Shown piece after piece: positions 47,358 through 59,903 of a DNA stretch of 64,000 nt (its first letter is position 1; each line of letters starts with the position of its first letter). The DNA is from Neelides folsomi (Eukaryota > Arthropoda > Collembola > Neelipleona > Neelidae): NCBI GenBank assembly GCA_034687125.1, contig JAQGBZ010000012.1:434001-498000 (forward strand), written 5' to 3'. Both the position numbers and the translations under genes were made by a program. Below the pieces are notes generated by a model. It saw only the letters and a program-made list of their open reading frames with translations. It was not told where the DNA came from and did not search any database.

Positions 47358-49710
47358 TCAATGATTCTCTAAATTCTCTTGATAGTAGAAATGCCTTCTT
47401 GGACTCCTGTAAGTTCCAGTCTTTACTTTCACTTGGCCCATGTAACACTTGCACACACAACAAGAAGGAAACCTGAACCAATCTGAGAAAATCCCCCGAC
47501 ACTCGTTATTCGGGTCAAAGGCAAGAAGTCGATGAAGTCGATATTGTTGTTCACATCTAAATAATTAAACATAATTTAGATAACTTTTAAAAATGAAAAT
47601 TTTACTATTAAAAGCACAAATACTAAAATAATAATTTAAGCATTTAAAAAAATTAACTTACCTGCACCCATCTCTACAAAACATTTGCTTATTCTCATGA
47701 TGGCACTTTTCCCAGTGAATGTATTGTTCGAAAGGATAAAGATTTAGAAGAGCGAGAACTTCACCGCGTGTGTTATTGGCCCAATATGGAGCTACAACTT
47801 CTTCTTTTACTGGACAAGCATTTCTAAAATTAAATATAGTAAATAATAATTAAAATTAAATAGCAAATACTGATTAAAATCATCATTTTTTTATTTTAAC
47901 GAGAGTGGGGATATAAATAAACTTACACTCCTTGTTGGGGATCTTCTTGAGCATAATCTTGATAAAGGACTTGGTTCCTCTTTTCAATGAAAGCATTCAG
48001 TTCCGTGACTGTTTCAATGGTTGTGGTTGTTTCGGGGACGACGGTGAAAGGTGTGGTCATTTCAGAGTCGTCGTCGAAAATGTCAAGTCTCATTTGAGTG
48101 ACCATGGCCATTGTGACTGGTTCTTCTGTATTGGTCATTTCTGAAACGGCTGTCGTTGTCGTGGTCGTAGTCGATGCTGTTGTTGTAGTTGACGGTGTCG
48201 TTGACGTGGTTGTGGGAGTTGTGGTGGTTGTAGTTTTTGGTGAGGGTGAAGTTGATTCTTGGGTTTGTGTTGGTGGAGGAGTTTTTGTTGAAGTTGTTGA
48301 AAGACTTCTGAAAGGTTTGAAAAGATCGTCGAATTCTCTTGAGTTTTCAATTGTATTTTCTTCGAGTTCGGAGCGAATGAGGGAAAGTTGGCGAACTTCT
48401 CCGTACATTCTTCGCATTAAACCTTGGTTTTCAAAAACGAAACGACGAACTGCATGCCTTTGATAATAATAATAATAGTATAGTTTTATAAGAGAATAAA
48501 TGTTTATGAAAAGAAAATGAGCTGAGAAAGGAACAATCAGCTTCCCTAAATATTTCTATTGTGCCTAATTACTAAAATCCCATAATCATTCTTAAAATAA
48601 AACTACAATTTTATTCTTCCAACTTTATTAAAATTGTATGAAACGCAGCTAAAACCTAATCATAACTACTTACTTATTAATAAATGATAATTTATTGTAA
48701 ATAACAATTTAAATAAATAAAAGAACAACGTATACTTAATGAATCAATAAGTTTTAAATGATTTCATTTAAATGTAATAATAAAATATATTACAAACTAC
48801 TTTAGAGTAATTTAAATTAACAATTTTTCAAATTCATATTCAATTGTACCAATACCCAATACAGAGTATTACAGCTAAATGGTTTATATTGTAGTATATC
48901 AGTACGAGCAAGTAATATAATATACCATATTTATATGAGTATTTAAAAACAATATATCAAATATGTCTTTACCGTATTTTATATATTTCATAACAATCGA
49001 TAAAAATAAAAGTAAAATTTTTGAATGAATTATTTCAAATCAAAATTATTTGAAACAAAGATGTAAATGATGTATGTAAATGGGTCGGTTGAAGGTGCAG
49101 CCGGCTACTGTAACACTTTTAATTTGACCCAAAATGACTCATCTTGCTGCATCTTTTGATCTTATCCATGTGAAAATTTCCAAATCATTGTGACATTGTG
49201 AGTGGTAAACATAGAAAGATTCCCTTTTATCCTTTTTGCTAAATCATCGTCTCGAACGCCTCCCAAACTCACCAAAAAAAGATATGAACTTTCAACGTTT
49301 TCCGATGTCAAATATTAATTATAAAATCCCATCTCAAAACCATTAACAATTAATTAATAATTATATCCCCCGTTGTTGTTCAAATTCTGCTATTACGGAA
49401 CCAACCTTGATCAATCTCAAAACCGATAATAAATGTTAAAATAATAAATGAATGATGTGTGAAAGGGAAGGAAGGAACTCTCACCAGGGGTAGTACTGGC
49501 CAGGAAGCAAACAGTACGAGTTGCCTCCAAAATCACAAAAGTTGTCTTCTCGGATTCCCCTTGAGCTCTTGACAGGTCTGGAGCAGGTCATGAACTCGTC
49601 CCCTCGGACGACCCCCTGAACCCCACAAGGAGAATAGTGAGACGGCTGGAGAAGACAATTAAAATAAACGGACTTACGAGGAGGACGAGGAAGAGAAGGA
49701 TAATCGTCAT
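47358..49710 (-). CDS. Spatzle-like cystine-knot ligand precursor
   Basis: Five exons (49710-49678, 49615-49485, 48457-47927, 47823-47662, 47556-47358) give 351 residues. The first exon is 33 nt and codes a signal peptide, [16 protein letters not shown], completed by exon 2. The prodomain has three Cys and a 60-residue Thr/Ser/Pro-rich mucin-like tract (about 110-170). A dibasic KR at 214-215 is a candidate cleavage site. The C-terminal 120 residues carry the Spatzle knot: [50 protein letters not shown] and [11 protein letters not shown]. Spatzle proteins are secreted dimeric ligands of Toll receptors, acting in patterning, neurotrophic signalling or immunity. Which paralogue this is cannot be decided from sequence alone. 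The large intron (48458-49484) holds nothing recognisable. Confidence 0.9.
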
Positions 49711-50374
49711 GGCTGCAAATCTGTGCCAAATGAACCGTTAGAATGAACCTTTAGGCTACGATTTATTTTCTGGCCTTGTTTTCTTCTCGAGAGAGACGAA
49801 GCCCTATTTTCCCGTAGACGCCTCAATCCCCTTATCATCATTGAATCCAGAGACACTTGGAGAACCCATTATATTATATATTTCCACCCAACGGCTTCAC
49901 TCCCGCCTTCGTTACCACATCCCCTCATATCCATGCATCATCATCTCACCTCATGTTATGGATATGTCACACTTGTGCATAGAGTGCAAGTGCACAGGTC
50001 ATGGAATTACGTATGAATTGAGTTACATAACTTGGATTCATTTTGAACTTTTATTTCAACTGTTATATCAAAAATATACATCATTTCTTGAAGAACTCAG
50101 GTTAATTAATATATGAACAATTTTGTCTAGAAAAATATAAAGCTCGTGGAGATTTGTTAAATATTACACATTTAAATTGAACGGTTGGTGCATTTAAATA
50201 CAATATAAAATGTTTTAAACATTATACATTAAACTATTTAATTGAACAATGTTCTCTCAATTCCAATTTGTAGAAATCTGAAAATACCAAAATACATAAA
50301 ATAAAAAATTAGGCTTTACTATATTTAGTGTTTACTATATAAGTAACATTATACCTATTTTAAAATATTTTTTA
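49711..50374. other. Upstream of the Spatzle-like gene
   Basis: The first 200 bp are less AT-rich, as for a promoter/5' UTR. No clear TATA box and no other gene. Confidence 0.35.
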
Positions 50375-50929
50375 TTACCAATCGCATTTGCACATGACTT
50401 TGATGTCGAAAACGGTGTTGTTGACTTTTCTCGAGTATTGTTTGTCAACTGGGGTAATTTTCTTGTCAACCTTAAGATAGTCATTGTCCACAATTGAGAG
50501 CTTCGTAGATCCATCTCCGTTGCCATTGGAATATCCTCCCGATCCTCCCGATCCTCCGTTGTTTCCGTTGGAGTATCCGCCATTCCCGGCTGGAGCTTGG
50601 TATGAAGAATAACTCACTTCTGGTTGAGTATATCCGATATTATGAGTGCTCAAAGCTCCGCGTCCAAAATTGGCTATAAATTAAAATTGTTAACATATAT
50701 GAGAAAAATTTAAATATAGTTTATAAATAAAATAAACAAAAAGTTTACAAGTATTTACCGTCCACAAGTGGAGCCTGATATGACTGCCGCTTAGCTTTAG
50801 CTGGATCTTGAGCAGCCATTGAAGCTAAAAGAGAATTTAATAAACAAAATTACTTTTTTCCAAAAGTTATAAAAATCTAATATTACCTGTAATGGTCAAA
50901 AGACAAAAGAGAACCACACAGGAATTCAT
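50375..50929 (-). CDS. Small secreted KRQS/CKCD protein A, 135 aa
   Basis: Three exons: 50929-50887, 50824-50759, 50673-50375. The signal peptide is MNSCVVLFCLLTITASMA. A short segment ends in AKR, then QSYQAPLVD, so cleavage after KR would give an N-terminal Gln. The middle is Gly/Ser/Asn/Tyr-rich (GGYSNGNNGGSGGSGGYSN). The C-terminus is structured and conserved with the gene at 54.6-55.2 kb: DNDYLKVDKKITPVDKQYS, VNNTVFDIKVMCKCDW. Exon number and intron phases (both phase 1) match the paralogue exactly. I do not recognise the family. Composition resembles cuticle, silk or attachment proteins with a small C-terminal Cys pair. A TATA box lies about 85 bp before the ATG. Confidence 0.82.
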
Positions 50930-51009
50930 ATTGAAAAAGAGAATAGTATTTGAGAGGATGAGCAAAAGTGGATTCAAAAAAAGTGAATTTGAAATCCACA
51001 GATTGAAGC

Positions 51010-51020
51010 TTTATATATAA
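51010..51020 (-). promoter_or_regulatory. TATA box of KRQS/CKCD protein A
   Basis: The minus strand reads TTATATATAAAG about 85 bp upstream of the ATG at 50929. Confidence 0.6.
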
Positions 51021-52567
51021 GAAAGCAAGTTCCATTTCTACACTTTCTTGCCCTTTAGGTATCAAATTGTGCAAAGATTTGGTTATTGGTGAAATTAAGA
51101 ATATTTAATATCCTATTATCGAATAAGGACTTAAGTTATTACTTGAGTTATGAAACAAAAAGATGATGAGAGATGGGAGATATGATCATTAATATATTTG
51201 AATATGATAATTTTTCTAACACTTCTTCCGGCTAGTTATTCTCTAATAGGTGATGAGGTTAATAAGGGCTAAACGCTATTTGATATGCAATTTTATTCAT
51301 ATTAGAGTTAATATCTTCCTTTATGAATCCATTTCTCATATCCAAAATTCTTCCTTTAACGTGCCTTTGTTCGTGGGCCATTAAACAAAAGATGGTTCAT
51401 ATTATGCTCATATGGTTTGGATGAGGATTTCTCATTGGGGTTTGAGATAGGATGAGAAATTATCAAATGGGAGAGTTTCACCCGAAAGGAGTTGAAATAC
51501 TTAATTGAGCGCGTGTGTTAAGGAGTGTCGAGGAGGATGACAGACAAGCAGGTGGAAGTTCCATCTTCTCCCGTCAACTTCGTGCTGTCATTATTTTACC
51601 CCAAAGGACAAACAGAACGAGTTTTGGACAGCTAGCGGCTTAAGAAGAGAAATTCTATGATTTATAACTAAAATTTAACAATCAAAAGACATAATCGGTT
51701 TTAAATAAAAGTTCATTATATCAATAATATACGTCTACACAATAGAGTCTTTAATGAACTTTTCATGAATATATTGTTTATATTCATTTAAATATTATTT
51801 ACTATATTTTCTATACATTTTATGTTATGCATGTAAAATGCATGGTATGTATGGTATATCTAATTATCTTGTACTTTTGTATTTAAACCAGGAATATGAA
51901 GATCATAGAATTATACATAGTAGAGGAGTTAAAGGAAGATTTGTTTCAAAAAACAAACGTCTATTGTCGAATGTAAATACCTAATGTACCTGTAATGCAT
52001 ACATTTTAATTAATGTTTATGTTTATGGATTTTGCATAAACACACTCATAAATACTCGCAGTTAATGTCTACACCTACACATTAATGATTAACAGATAAA
52101 TGTACACTCTTTGTAAAGATTGAGAAACATGATGTCTTATCAGAAATTATCTTGTAGGGAATATTTCCAATTCACAATTTTTAAGTGACATAATTGAAAT
52201 AAGTTGGCTAAAGGGTATTTAGCTAATGTGTTTTAGCATCATTGAAAATTTGTGCTAATATCTCTCATTTGTATCTCTTATCCTTTATTCAATGCAAAAA
52301 TTTGTTATTGTTACAAAAGACGATACAATTCATATACAAATATGTAATAATAATAATGTTATTTAAACAATTAAAATACACATTTTATATTATAATTTCC
52401 ATTCTTAACTTATAGTTAACAAAAATTATGATTCTTTGAATTTCGTCTCAATTTCTGAGAATCATTTTTGTGTTTATTACCTTTCATTCATTTTATAAAA
52501 TTTTATTGCTCGTGATTAAAATTGTTATTAGAATTTAATTGCTCTTTTAACATTTCTTCAAGGCATC
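51021..52567. other. Divergent intergenic region
   Basis: Lies between the starts of the minus-strand KRQS/CKCD gene and the plus-strand acidic secreted-protein gene, so it should hold both promoters. No coding sequence was recognised. Confidence 0.4.
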
Positions 52568-54213
52568 ATGAACAAACTTTTGATTTGCATTTTACTCTAT
52601 CTTTTTGTAAGTTAAACATAATATTAAATGAATATTATTAAAATTATCTAATATCAATATGTTACAACAATATCATAAATTATATTTTACATGTGTAAAG
52701 TATACTTATTGACTCATTGTTATGTTAAAATGAATAGGTGAAAATGCCATTATTTGATGAATTAAAATAAATTGTATTTACCCGGGGTTTATATAATTTA
52801 AAATAGGTTGAACTTTCTTATCAAGAAGATTCAACTGTTTCATCTCAACCTGAATCATCATCGACAAAAATTGACAAAAAACCCGAAGGTAATATGGAGA
52901 CTTTCATAGGCGAAATGTTGATTAGCTATGTATACTTTAATTAACTAATATGAAGCTACTTGATTTGAATGAAACATTACTGATAATTATATAATTTTAG
53001 ATAAAAATGATACTTCCAATGATGAAGATTCAACTCTTGTAAGAAACATGCAGCATGCAGTGTTTGATCCAAAAGACAAAGATCCTGTTTACGAAGAGGA
53101 ATATTTCGTTGGCAAGCCTTTAGTTGACGAAGAGGAATATTTAGATATTACGGATAAAGCATTCTTAAGGAAAAAAGAAACTGCAGATCGTATTGAAAAT
53201 GATAATTTAATCGAGGGGAGAGGATTTCTCTCAATGGGCCACGAAGGAGATGAAACAGGGCCAGGAAGAGATACATTTCACCATCAAAGTCCCCTGGTTC
53301 AAATGGCCGTTGATGTTCCAACTAACGACAGCTTGGAATCCGAAGATTACGATGTCATTCCGCTTCCTCTCCATTTGGAAAATAAATGCATTTCTCCTTT
53401 AGGAGCCGCAATGAGGCGTTATGTTTTGAGAGAGAAATATGAGGCTGAACCTTGTCCTGCTTCTTTGCCAGTTAAATATTTTTTAATTATTTATTATTAG
53501 AATTTTATTTAAATTAAAAGGAAGTTTAATCTTGATTGTCAATCTCATATTAACTAAATATTATGTTATGTAATATTTTTAATTTACATTTTAGTGTCGA
53601 CACGCACTTTCTTGTATCATTTGGGTCAATTCTCATAAAATGGTAATTATTTAATTTTTGATATTTTGTGCCTATTTAAATGTATCCTAGCATCAAATGA
53701 AAAGTTTAGTTAAATGTATGGATGTTACGTTTATTAAAAAGTAATAAATATTTTATCAAATTTCAGATAATGCCTGACTATACTTTGAGCATCTCAAATG
53801 GAACGAGATATTACAAGGAGCTCTTTGAAAAAGATGAGAAATTTTTTCCAGAAGGAATTGACCGACGTCCAATGCTTGTCATACAAGAACATTTCGTTGA
53901 ATGTGTTCAGCATTACCGTGAGTTTAATATTATGCATTTATTCGTGAATTTAATTAAAATGTGAATTATTTGGCCTTTTGAAGATTTGGAAGACGACCGT
54001 AGTGTTGATTTAAAGGGAAGAAGATTATTAAAATATTGCTACGAAAGAGCTAAGCAAATAAAGGAATGTCAGAGCATCATTGAAGCAAAGGTAATGAAAC
54101 ATTTTTCTAATATTGTATAATTCATAAGTAAAATCCTAATGTTCAATTTGATTTGGGTTTATTATTCATTTCAGGGCATTTGCTACCAAACTAATAGTAT
54201 ATTAACACAATAA
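52568..54213 (+). CDS. Secreted acidic protein with Cys-rich C-terminal half, 311 aa
   Basis: Seven exons: 52568-52606, 52807-52888, 53001-53470, 53595-53642, 53767-53917, 53984-54090, 54175-54213; 936 nt in frame. The signal peptide is MNKLLICILLYLFVELSYQ. An acidic, low-complexity region follows (VYEEEYFVGKPLVDEEEYLD), then a Cys-containing module with CISPLGAAMRRYVLREKYE, CPASLPCRHALSCIIWVNS, VECVQHYHLEDD, CYERAKQIKECQSI and GICYQTN. About nine cysteines fall in the second half and would pair outside the cell. I do not recognise a family. It lies between two paralogous minus-strand genes, and its 3' end is 360 bp from the second one's. Confidence 0.75.
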
Positions 54214-54571
54214 GGTATTTCAGTCTTGTTCTTGGCTTTTAATCTAAAATTCGTATCTTTATTTTTAATATGAGTAATTTTAAAAATTAGCTCATTAATG
54301 TTTTATATTTTACTTTCTCTGTGAACTCTTATTTAAATAAACGTGTAAATTAATCAATGGGTGTTGAATAAATTAAAAAATTCACTAGAAATTGTCATAT
54401 TTTTATATTTCACCAAATAAAGTAACAGTACAGTAATGAAAAAATAAAAGCTTTATTACTCGATCTGATATATTTTAAAAAACAATATTAGTACAATGTA
54501 AAAAAATCATAAAAACCAATGGGTTGAGTTCATTCAAGAAATAATTAATAAAAATAGATTTACTGAAATGA
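54214..54571. other. Convergent 3' spacer
   Basis: AT-rich, with 3' UTRs of the acidic secreted protein (+) and KRQS/CKCD protein B (-). Nothing else seen. Confidence 0.4.
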
Positions 54572-55238
54572 TCAGTCGCATTTACAAAAAACTTTGATAT
54601 CAAAAACAGTTTCATTAACTTTCATTGAGTAGTTTTTGTCAACTGGTGTGATTTGCTTGTTGACTTTCAAATACTCGTTGTCAACAATTTGCTTGTTGAT
54701 GGTCGTTGGAGCTCCGTAACCTCCGTTGTTTCTTGACAATTCGTAACCAACCGCTGGAATCGCTTGAAACGAGTTAAAAGAAACCTCGTCCAAGTTGTAA
54801 CCTCCACCATTCAATTGTGGGAGAGGTGCCCGATAAGTATTTCCTATATAACATATTCAAATCATGCAAACACATGTGTTTATTTTCTTATACAAATATT
54901 TTAATTCAAAATAAACTTTAATATGAAATTAACTATATTAAGTATTATATTACCATCATTGCTCGGTGGAGCATTGTAAGTTGAAGATTGTCTTTTTTGT
55001 ACTATTCCTGATTTTGGACTTTGCTGGCCAGATGCGCTGGCTTAAAATAATAATGGAAATCATTAACATACCAAGTTCGACTTTCTGTTAATACTCATTA
55101 CAAAAATATATATTATTAAGATCTGTATTTTGACTAACAATAAGATGAATTTTAGTTATTTAAATATTTAAGATTTAAATTAAACTGTTTACCAATGACC
55201 ATTGAAATGGCAATGAACACAAACAAATTGAAAGCCAT
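54572..55238 (-). CDS. Small secreted KRQS/CKCD protein B, 134 aa
   Basis: Three exons: 55238-55193, 55040-54954, 54843-54572. The signal peptide is MAFNLFVFIAISMVIASASG. A dibasic site follows in VQKRQSSTYNAP, matching KRQSYQAP of protein A. The middle region is Tyr/Gly/Asn-rich but shorter in Gly runs. The C-terminus, DNEYLKVNKQITPVDKNYS then VNETVFDIKVFCKCD, is about 70-75 percent identical to protein A by eye, and both have an N-x-T sequon before VFDIKV. Shared exon phases and a TATA box at similar distance mark a gene duplication. The unrelated acidic gene between them was either there before or moved in later. Function unknown. Confidence 0.82.
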
Positions 55239-55324
55239 TTTCTGAGATTACTTGATTCCGATGAAGGATATAATTCTTAATATTTTGCTCTGAGGGTGAA
55301 CATCAACAACGAAAGAGATTTCTT

Positions 55325-55336
55325 CCTTTTATATAG
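55325..55336 (-). promoter_or_regulatory. TATA box of KRQS/CKCD protein B
   Basis: The minus strand reads CTATATAAAAGG about 90 bp upstream of the ATG at 55238, the same arrangement as in the paralogue. Confidence 0.6.
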
Positions 55337-55961
55337 AAAATTACAATTGCTGACGGCAATTTTCCTAAAATATTGAAACTCTCAATTAACAAATCTCTAC
55401 ATAATCTTCTTACCTCTTATGTAATAAATCTCGAGAGACGCGTGTCCTCAAATTGAATTATTAAGATGAGATAATTGATGGTGAATTACACGAGTGATCA
55501 CATTCATTTCCATCTTTATTCGACACGAGAAAATCATAGACTTCCGGCTTACGTCCATAATTCAATATAAACTATGAACTTCATCTAAAAGTCTTAAATG
55601 CGTGGATGTCACACGATATTGAAATTGTAATGTATCCATATCCATATTCATCATTTGTGTTTAAATCTCAATTAAATAATGCCATACCTGTAGGAGTGAA
55701 GGTTTAAATTGGTAAAAAGACACCAGACTGAGTGACTCGGAGCTGTTTAAGGTTAAACATTATGCAATATTTATTAACTAAGGAATTCATGTATGGTGAT
55801 TGACATGTTAATTTTATAACAAGATTGGTATTAAGTCTTGCACAAATTAATATTTATAAGGTACAAATTAATCTCATCAAACTTTGCAATTTAACTTATT
55901 AAGAAATCAAATGTTCATGAATTATGATGAAAGCGTAAGCGTTAGTTGAAAATCAGAATTC
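55337..55961. other. Intergenic
   Basis: Upstream of KRQS/CKCD protein B. No coding sequence or repeat recognised before the hAT MITE. Confidence 0.35.
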
Positions 55962-55969
55962 TTTATAAA

Positions 55970-56543
55970 TAAAGAGCGGATATTTATGCAAGGTAAACCC
56001 CCGAAATATGTATGCAATATGCAGCCCAAAAATGGCTAAATATGCACGATATGCATATTCATATGCATATGGAAATATACATTAAAGGCTATTATAAGTA
56101 TGTTTAAATGGATATAAATTTACTTATTGACAACTAAAGGGCCTTTTAAAGATTATGTATGCATCTATTACATAAAAATGATATTTAAATGTCATAATTT
56201 AACATATTTTTTGATAAATAATTTCTATAAAATATTGTTTGCAATATAGTACTACATATATGAAGCTATGAGGGTATTAGATTATTTGTTAATTGGGTAT
56301 AGAAAACCGAGAAAGTAAGATACTTTTAAGGTTTATCTCACTGAAAGTGTGTTTATTTTATGTATTTGAACACTTTCACTGTAAAATAATATGGGATTTT
56401 AAGTAATTCAGTATATAAATGTAATGAAATTTCCAAAAAGGCCAAATATATGCAAAATATGCAGACAATCCGAAAATATGTTTAATATGCAAAATATGCA
56501 TAATATGCAAAGCATATGCAAAAACCTAAGAATCCGCTCTCTA
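55970..56543. mobile_element. hAT-type MITE, 574 bp, rich in ATATGCA
   Basis: The ends form a 12-bp inverted repeat, TAAAGAGCGGAT on the left and TAGAGAGCGGAT (reverse complement) on the right, with one mismatch. It is flanked by a perfect 8-bp target duplication, TTTATAAA, at 55962-55969 and 56544-56551. Both subterminal regions are dense in ATATGCA/TGCATAT motifs, in opposite orientation, as in other hAT MITEs. No transposase. Confidence 0.85.
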
Positions 56544-56551
56544 TTTATAAA

Positions 56552-57520
56552 TATCATTTAAAAAATTACTCGTCGAGTGCATGAATAAGTAACATACTTA
56601 TAATAGGTATAGGCATTTGAACTGTTTCTTAGCGTTGAATTAATTTCGACTTGAAACTCAAAAATTTCTTATCAAATGGATTGAGGTTTTTAAATGCAGG
56701 CCAACCTTTTAATTAAAAACCTTATGATTAAAAATTACCAAATAATAATAGTACCTTGAATGAACTTCACATTTGTAAACAACGCATTAATGATAAAAAT
56801 GGTGAAAGCGTGCCTCAGATTGTGCATAAAAGATATTTGAACAGCCCTATTACAGATAATATGTTTATCATAGGATGGACCAGGGTCCAATGGGGTCCAG
56901 AACTATTTAAATAGACGTTCAATTAGGATGAAGATTATATTTATTAAACATTACACATGAAGATTATGCATAATTATTCTACCATACCAAAAAACTAACA
57001 ATGTAATAAGGAAAGAAAAAAAAGAAATACTTCCCTTTTTATTTTTTCGTATTAATATTCTAATACATAATGTTGCATATGTATACGTAATCCTAAACAT
57101 TGTAAGAATACAAGAAATTAATCAATGATTATCATCTGTAAACAAACATTTTGTAATAATTACGTATTCATTTTTGTTTCTTTATATGTCTGCCTAACAT
57201 ACAAATAATGATTTAAGGCAATCAATTGATAAAAATAAAACTTCTCTAACTTTAAGCCATTTCCATTTTACAAATATTAAAGATAAAAATAGAAAAACGT
57301 GAATAGAAAATTTTATTAATTAAGCAAGAATATCGGTATAACTTAACAAACAAATATAATGTAATTTGAACTTAAAAATAAAAAGTATGGAATATCATAT
57401 ACAATATCTAACTACAGTTGTTAATTGTCTTTTAATTTTTTTTGTTATTAATAACGTGAAATTATGTATGCAATTTGTTTAAAGGATATTATCCTTAATC
57501 GAGTTTGTTATTTAAAAAAT
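56552..57520. other. Intergenic
   Basis: AT-rich sequence downstream of the GDPD gene. No feature recognised. Confidence 0.4.
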
Positions 57521-59019
57521 TTATATAAATTGTAATATACCCGTAATAAAAAGTAAAGTAATACTGAATTTTACAAAAGCACCTTTACAAGTTCCAGCAC
57601 TTGATTCAACTCTCCCTAAATTCTTCAACTCATTATCATATTTTTGCCTCAATTCTCGAGCTTCAATGATATTTTCCGAAAAAATGAAATCAACTCCCAT
57701 GTCAAAATAATAGAAAACTTCTCTTTCCTTATTCTCAGGATCGCATTGGATTGAACAACCACGCAAAGAAGGTTCTCTTGAATCATAAATTGTATAAATC
57801 CCAATTTTCATTCCTAAAATGTGAGCTTCTCTCACAAAGTCATTTGGTTGCAGAAATCCTCCCCGATTTTTTACAATTTCCTCGTTGTATTTATATTTAT
57901 TCTTTTTGATCTCCGCCTCCACTCCCACGTATAAAAATTCCTTCCAAATGGTCAAGTAATGAGCAAATTCGGAAATGTTTTCAAATCCACCTCGTGTCAA
58001 ATGTTCAACTTCGTCATGAATGAGGAATAACAAAGGAATATTAGTCACTTTTTTCAGATATTTTAAACACTCAGGATCAAAACTCTGAACGATAACATGC
58101 CCACAGGGTATTTTCCCTAAAACGTTGTTTTCATCTTTGCCAAAACAATTCGACTTGTCTTTTGCTCTTGTTTTGTACCCGAATCTTCTTAAAGTTGACA
58201 GAAAAGTTGTCTCCATAAAATGCTCCGTGCCATTCCAGACATCATTATGAAATTTTGGATTTTTTAGCTCTGGTATAATGCCTTTTAAAAAATAATAAAA
58301 TTTTATATTTATTAATTATATCTTCATTTTTTTAGTAGATTGATTCTTTTTGATGATTTTTAACAGTTTCGGTTATTAAGTAAATTACCTATGAGTTTAT
58401 TCATTTTCTTGCTCATTTTATGAATCACCATCAAATATTCATCAAATGTTGGAATTGAAAATAAAAGATTAAAGTACTGTGGTCTGATCCCAATATTTTT
58501 TTGAGTAACTTTCAATGTTTTAAGTTCAGCGAGTGTGAAGTCTTTAATGAACCAGTCATTCACAATGGTTCGATTATTGATTCCAATAATTCCACTGAAA
58601 TTTCGCATCAAATGTTGGAATTCTTCATGGTCCTGGACGTTTGTTCCCTGTTTTAATGTGAGGTCGTGGAAGCAAACTAGAACTCCGTCTTTAGTAAGAA
58701 CAAGATCAGGTTCAACATAATCAGCTCCTTCGATAGCTGCAAACTCATATGAACCCACAGTGTGCTCTGGCATTAAAATCTTCTCTCCTCTGTGCCCAAT
58801 AATTTTAATAGGAAGACCATCAAGAGTATTCCAATCTATTAAACAATGAAATATTTATCAATTAATATATACAGATAGAATATTTTGATTAAACTTCTCT
58901 TGTATTATCTTTGGATTAAACGTCTTACTTCTTTGACCAAATTGCTTCCTGGGAGTTACAAGACCGAGAATAAGGAAAAAGAAGAAAAGAGAAAACATTT
59001 TTCCTATTGAACGATCCAT
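57521..59019 (-). CDS. Secreted glycerophosphodiester phosphodiesterase
   Basis: Hydrolyses glycerophosphodiesters to glycerol-3-phosphate and an alcohol. Three exons (59019-58929, 58835-58389, 58281-57521) encode 432 residues. The signal peptide is MDRSIGKMFSLFFFFLILGL. The GDPD TIM barrel starts IKIIGHRGEKILMPEHTVGS with the first catalytic His in HRG. It continues with the metal-binding pair in GADYVEPDLV and the second His in LVCFHDLTL. IIPELKNPKFH holds the further conserved Glu/Lys. The C-terminus is hydrophobic (FVKFSITLLFITGILQFI) after SSAGTCKGA, suggesting a GPI anchor or membrane tether. This resembles bacterial GlpQ-like and secreted animal GDPDs rather than cytosolic GDE5 types. 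No frameshift or missing catalytic residue was seen. Confidence 0.9.
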
Positions 59020-59903
59020 TTAATACTAACATGATTGGAGTTAAAAATCACAACATTTTTTAAGAGAGGACATGAGCTGAAATATATTATTTATGTTACA
59101 CGGATTGAATTATTCGAAGGTTATTAGTAGAACAAGAAATTGTGACCACTTGATCCTCCTTGTAGTATTTTGAGAATGATGAGAAAGGCCAATTTAGATG
59201 TAATGTATTTAATATTGCTTTATCTACTTAAATGTACTACCGTATTTATGTATTGTATAACGAATTAAAAGCAAATTACATACGAGTTACTGTAATTAAA
59301 AGGCGTATATGGTCATATATAATTGGGGCGTAATATTAAATATAAATCTTTATTTTTATCTAAATTTGTCTTGTACACTTTCGTATCTATTCTATTTAGA
59401 ATAGTTTACTATACCATATACTATATCAGCCTACTTAATGATATAGCAGCATGCTTAAATGGCCTAAAACAAATAAAGGGGTATTATTCATATAAGTGAT
59501 CTAATCAGAATAGAGAGGCGACATTGAAGTATATTCATATCATATTTGTCAGTCTAGGTCCTGTATTTATCTTGTTGAAACAGTTGGTGTTAAATGTTCA
59601 ATTGCAAATAATGAATTTCCTACTTGTGTTTACAAACCAAGTACAAGTAGAGCATTGACTCCCCATATCAAGTTCAATATAATATTAATGTATTTATAGG
59701 TAGTAGTATCGTATATTATGTATTTGAAGTTCATTTTTAAATAAAATAGCATTTTTATACAAAAATTTCCAATTGTTTATGATTTATTGTTGAATATTTT
59801 CATGTCGCTTGAAATTATTAAGTACAAATATAACAAGATGCAAGATGAATAACAATGACTTATTATTTGCTACATTCATATATGTAGTAAAGAAACAAAA
59901 TTT
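59020..59903. other. Intergenic
   Basis: Between the GDPD start and the end of the MAN2C1 gene. AT-rich; nothing recognised. Confidence 0.4.
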
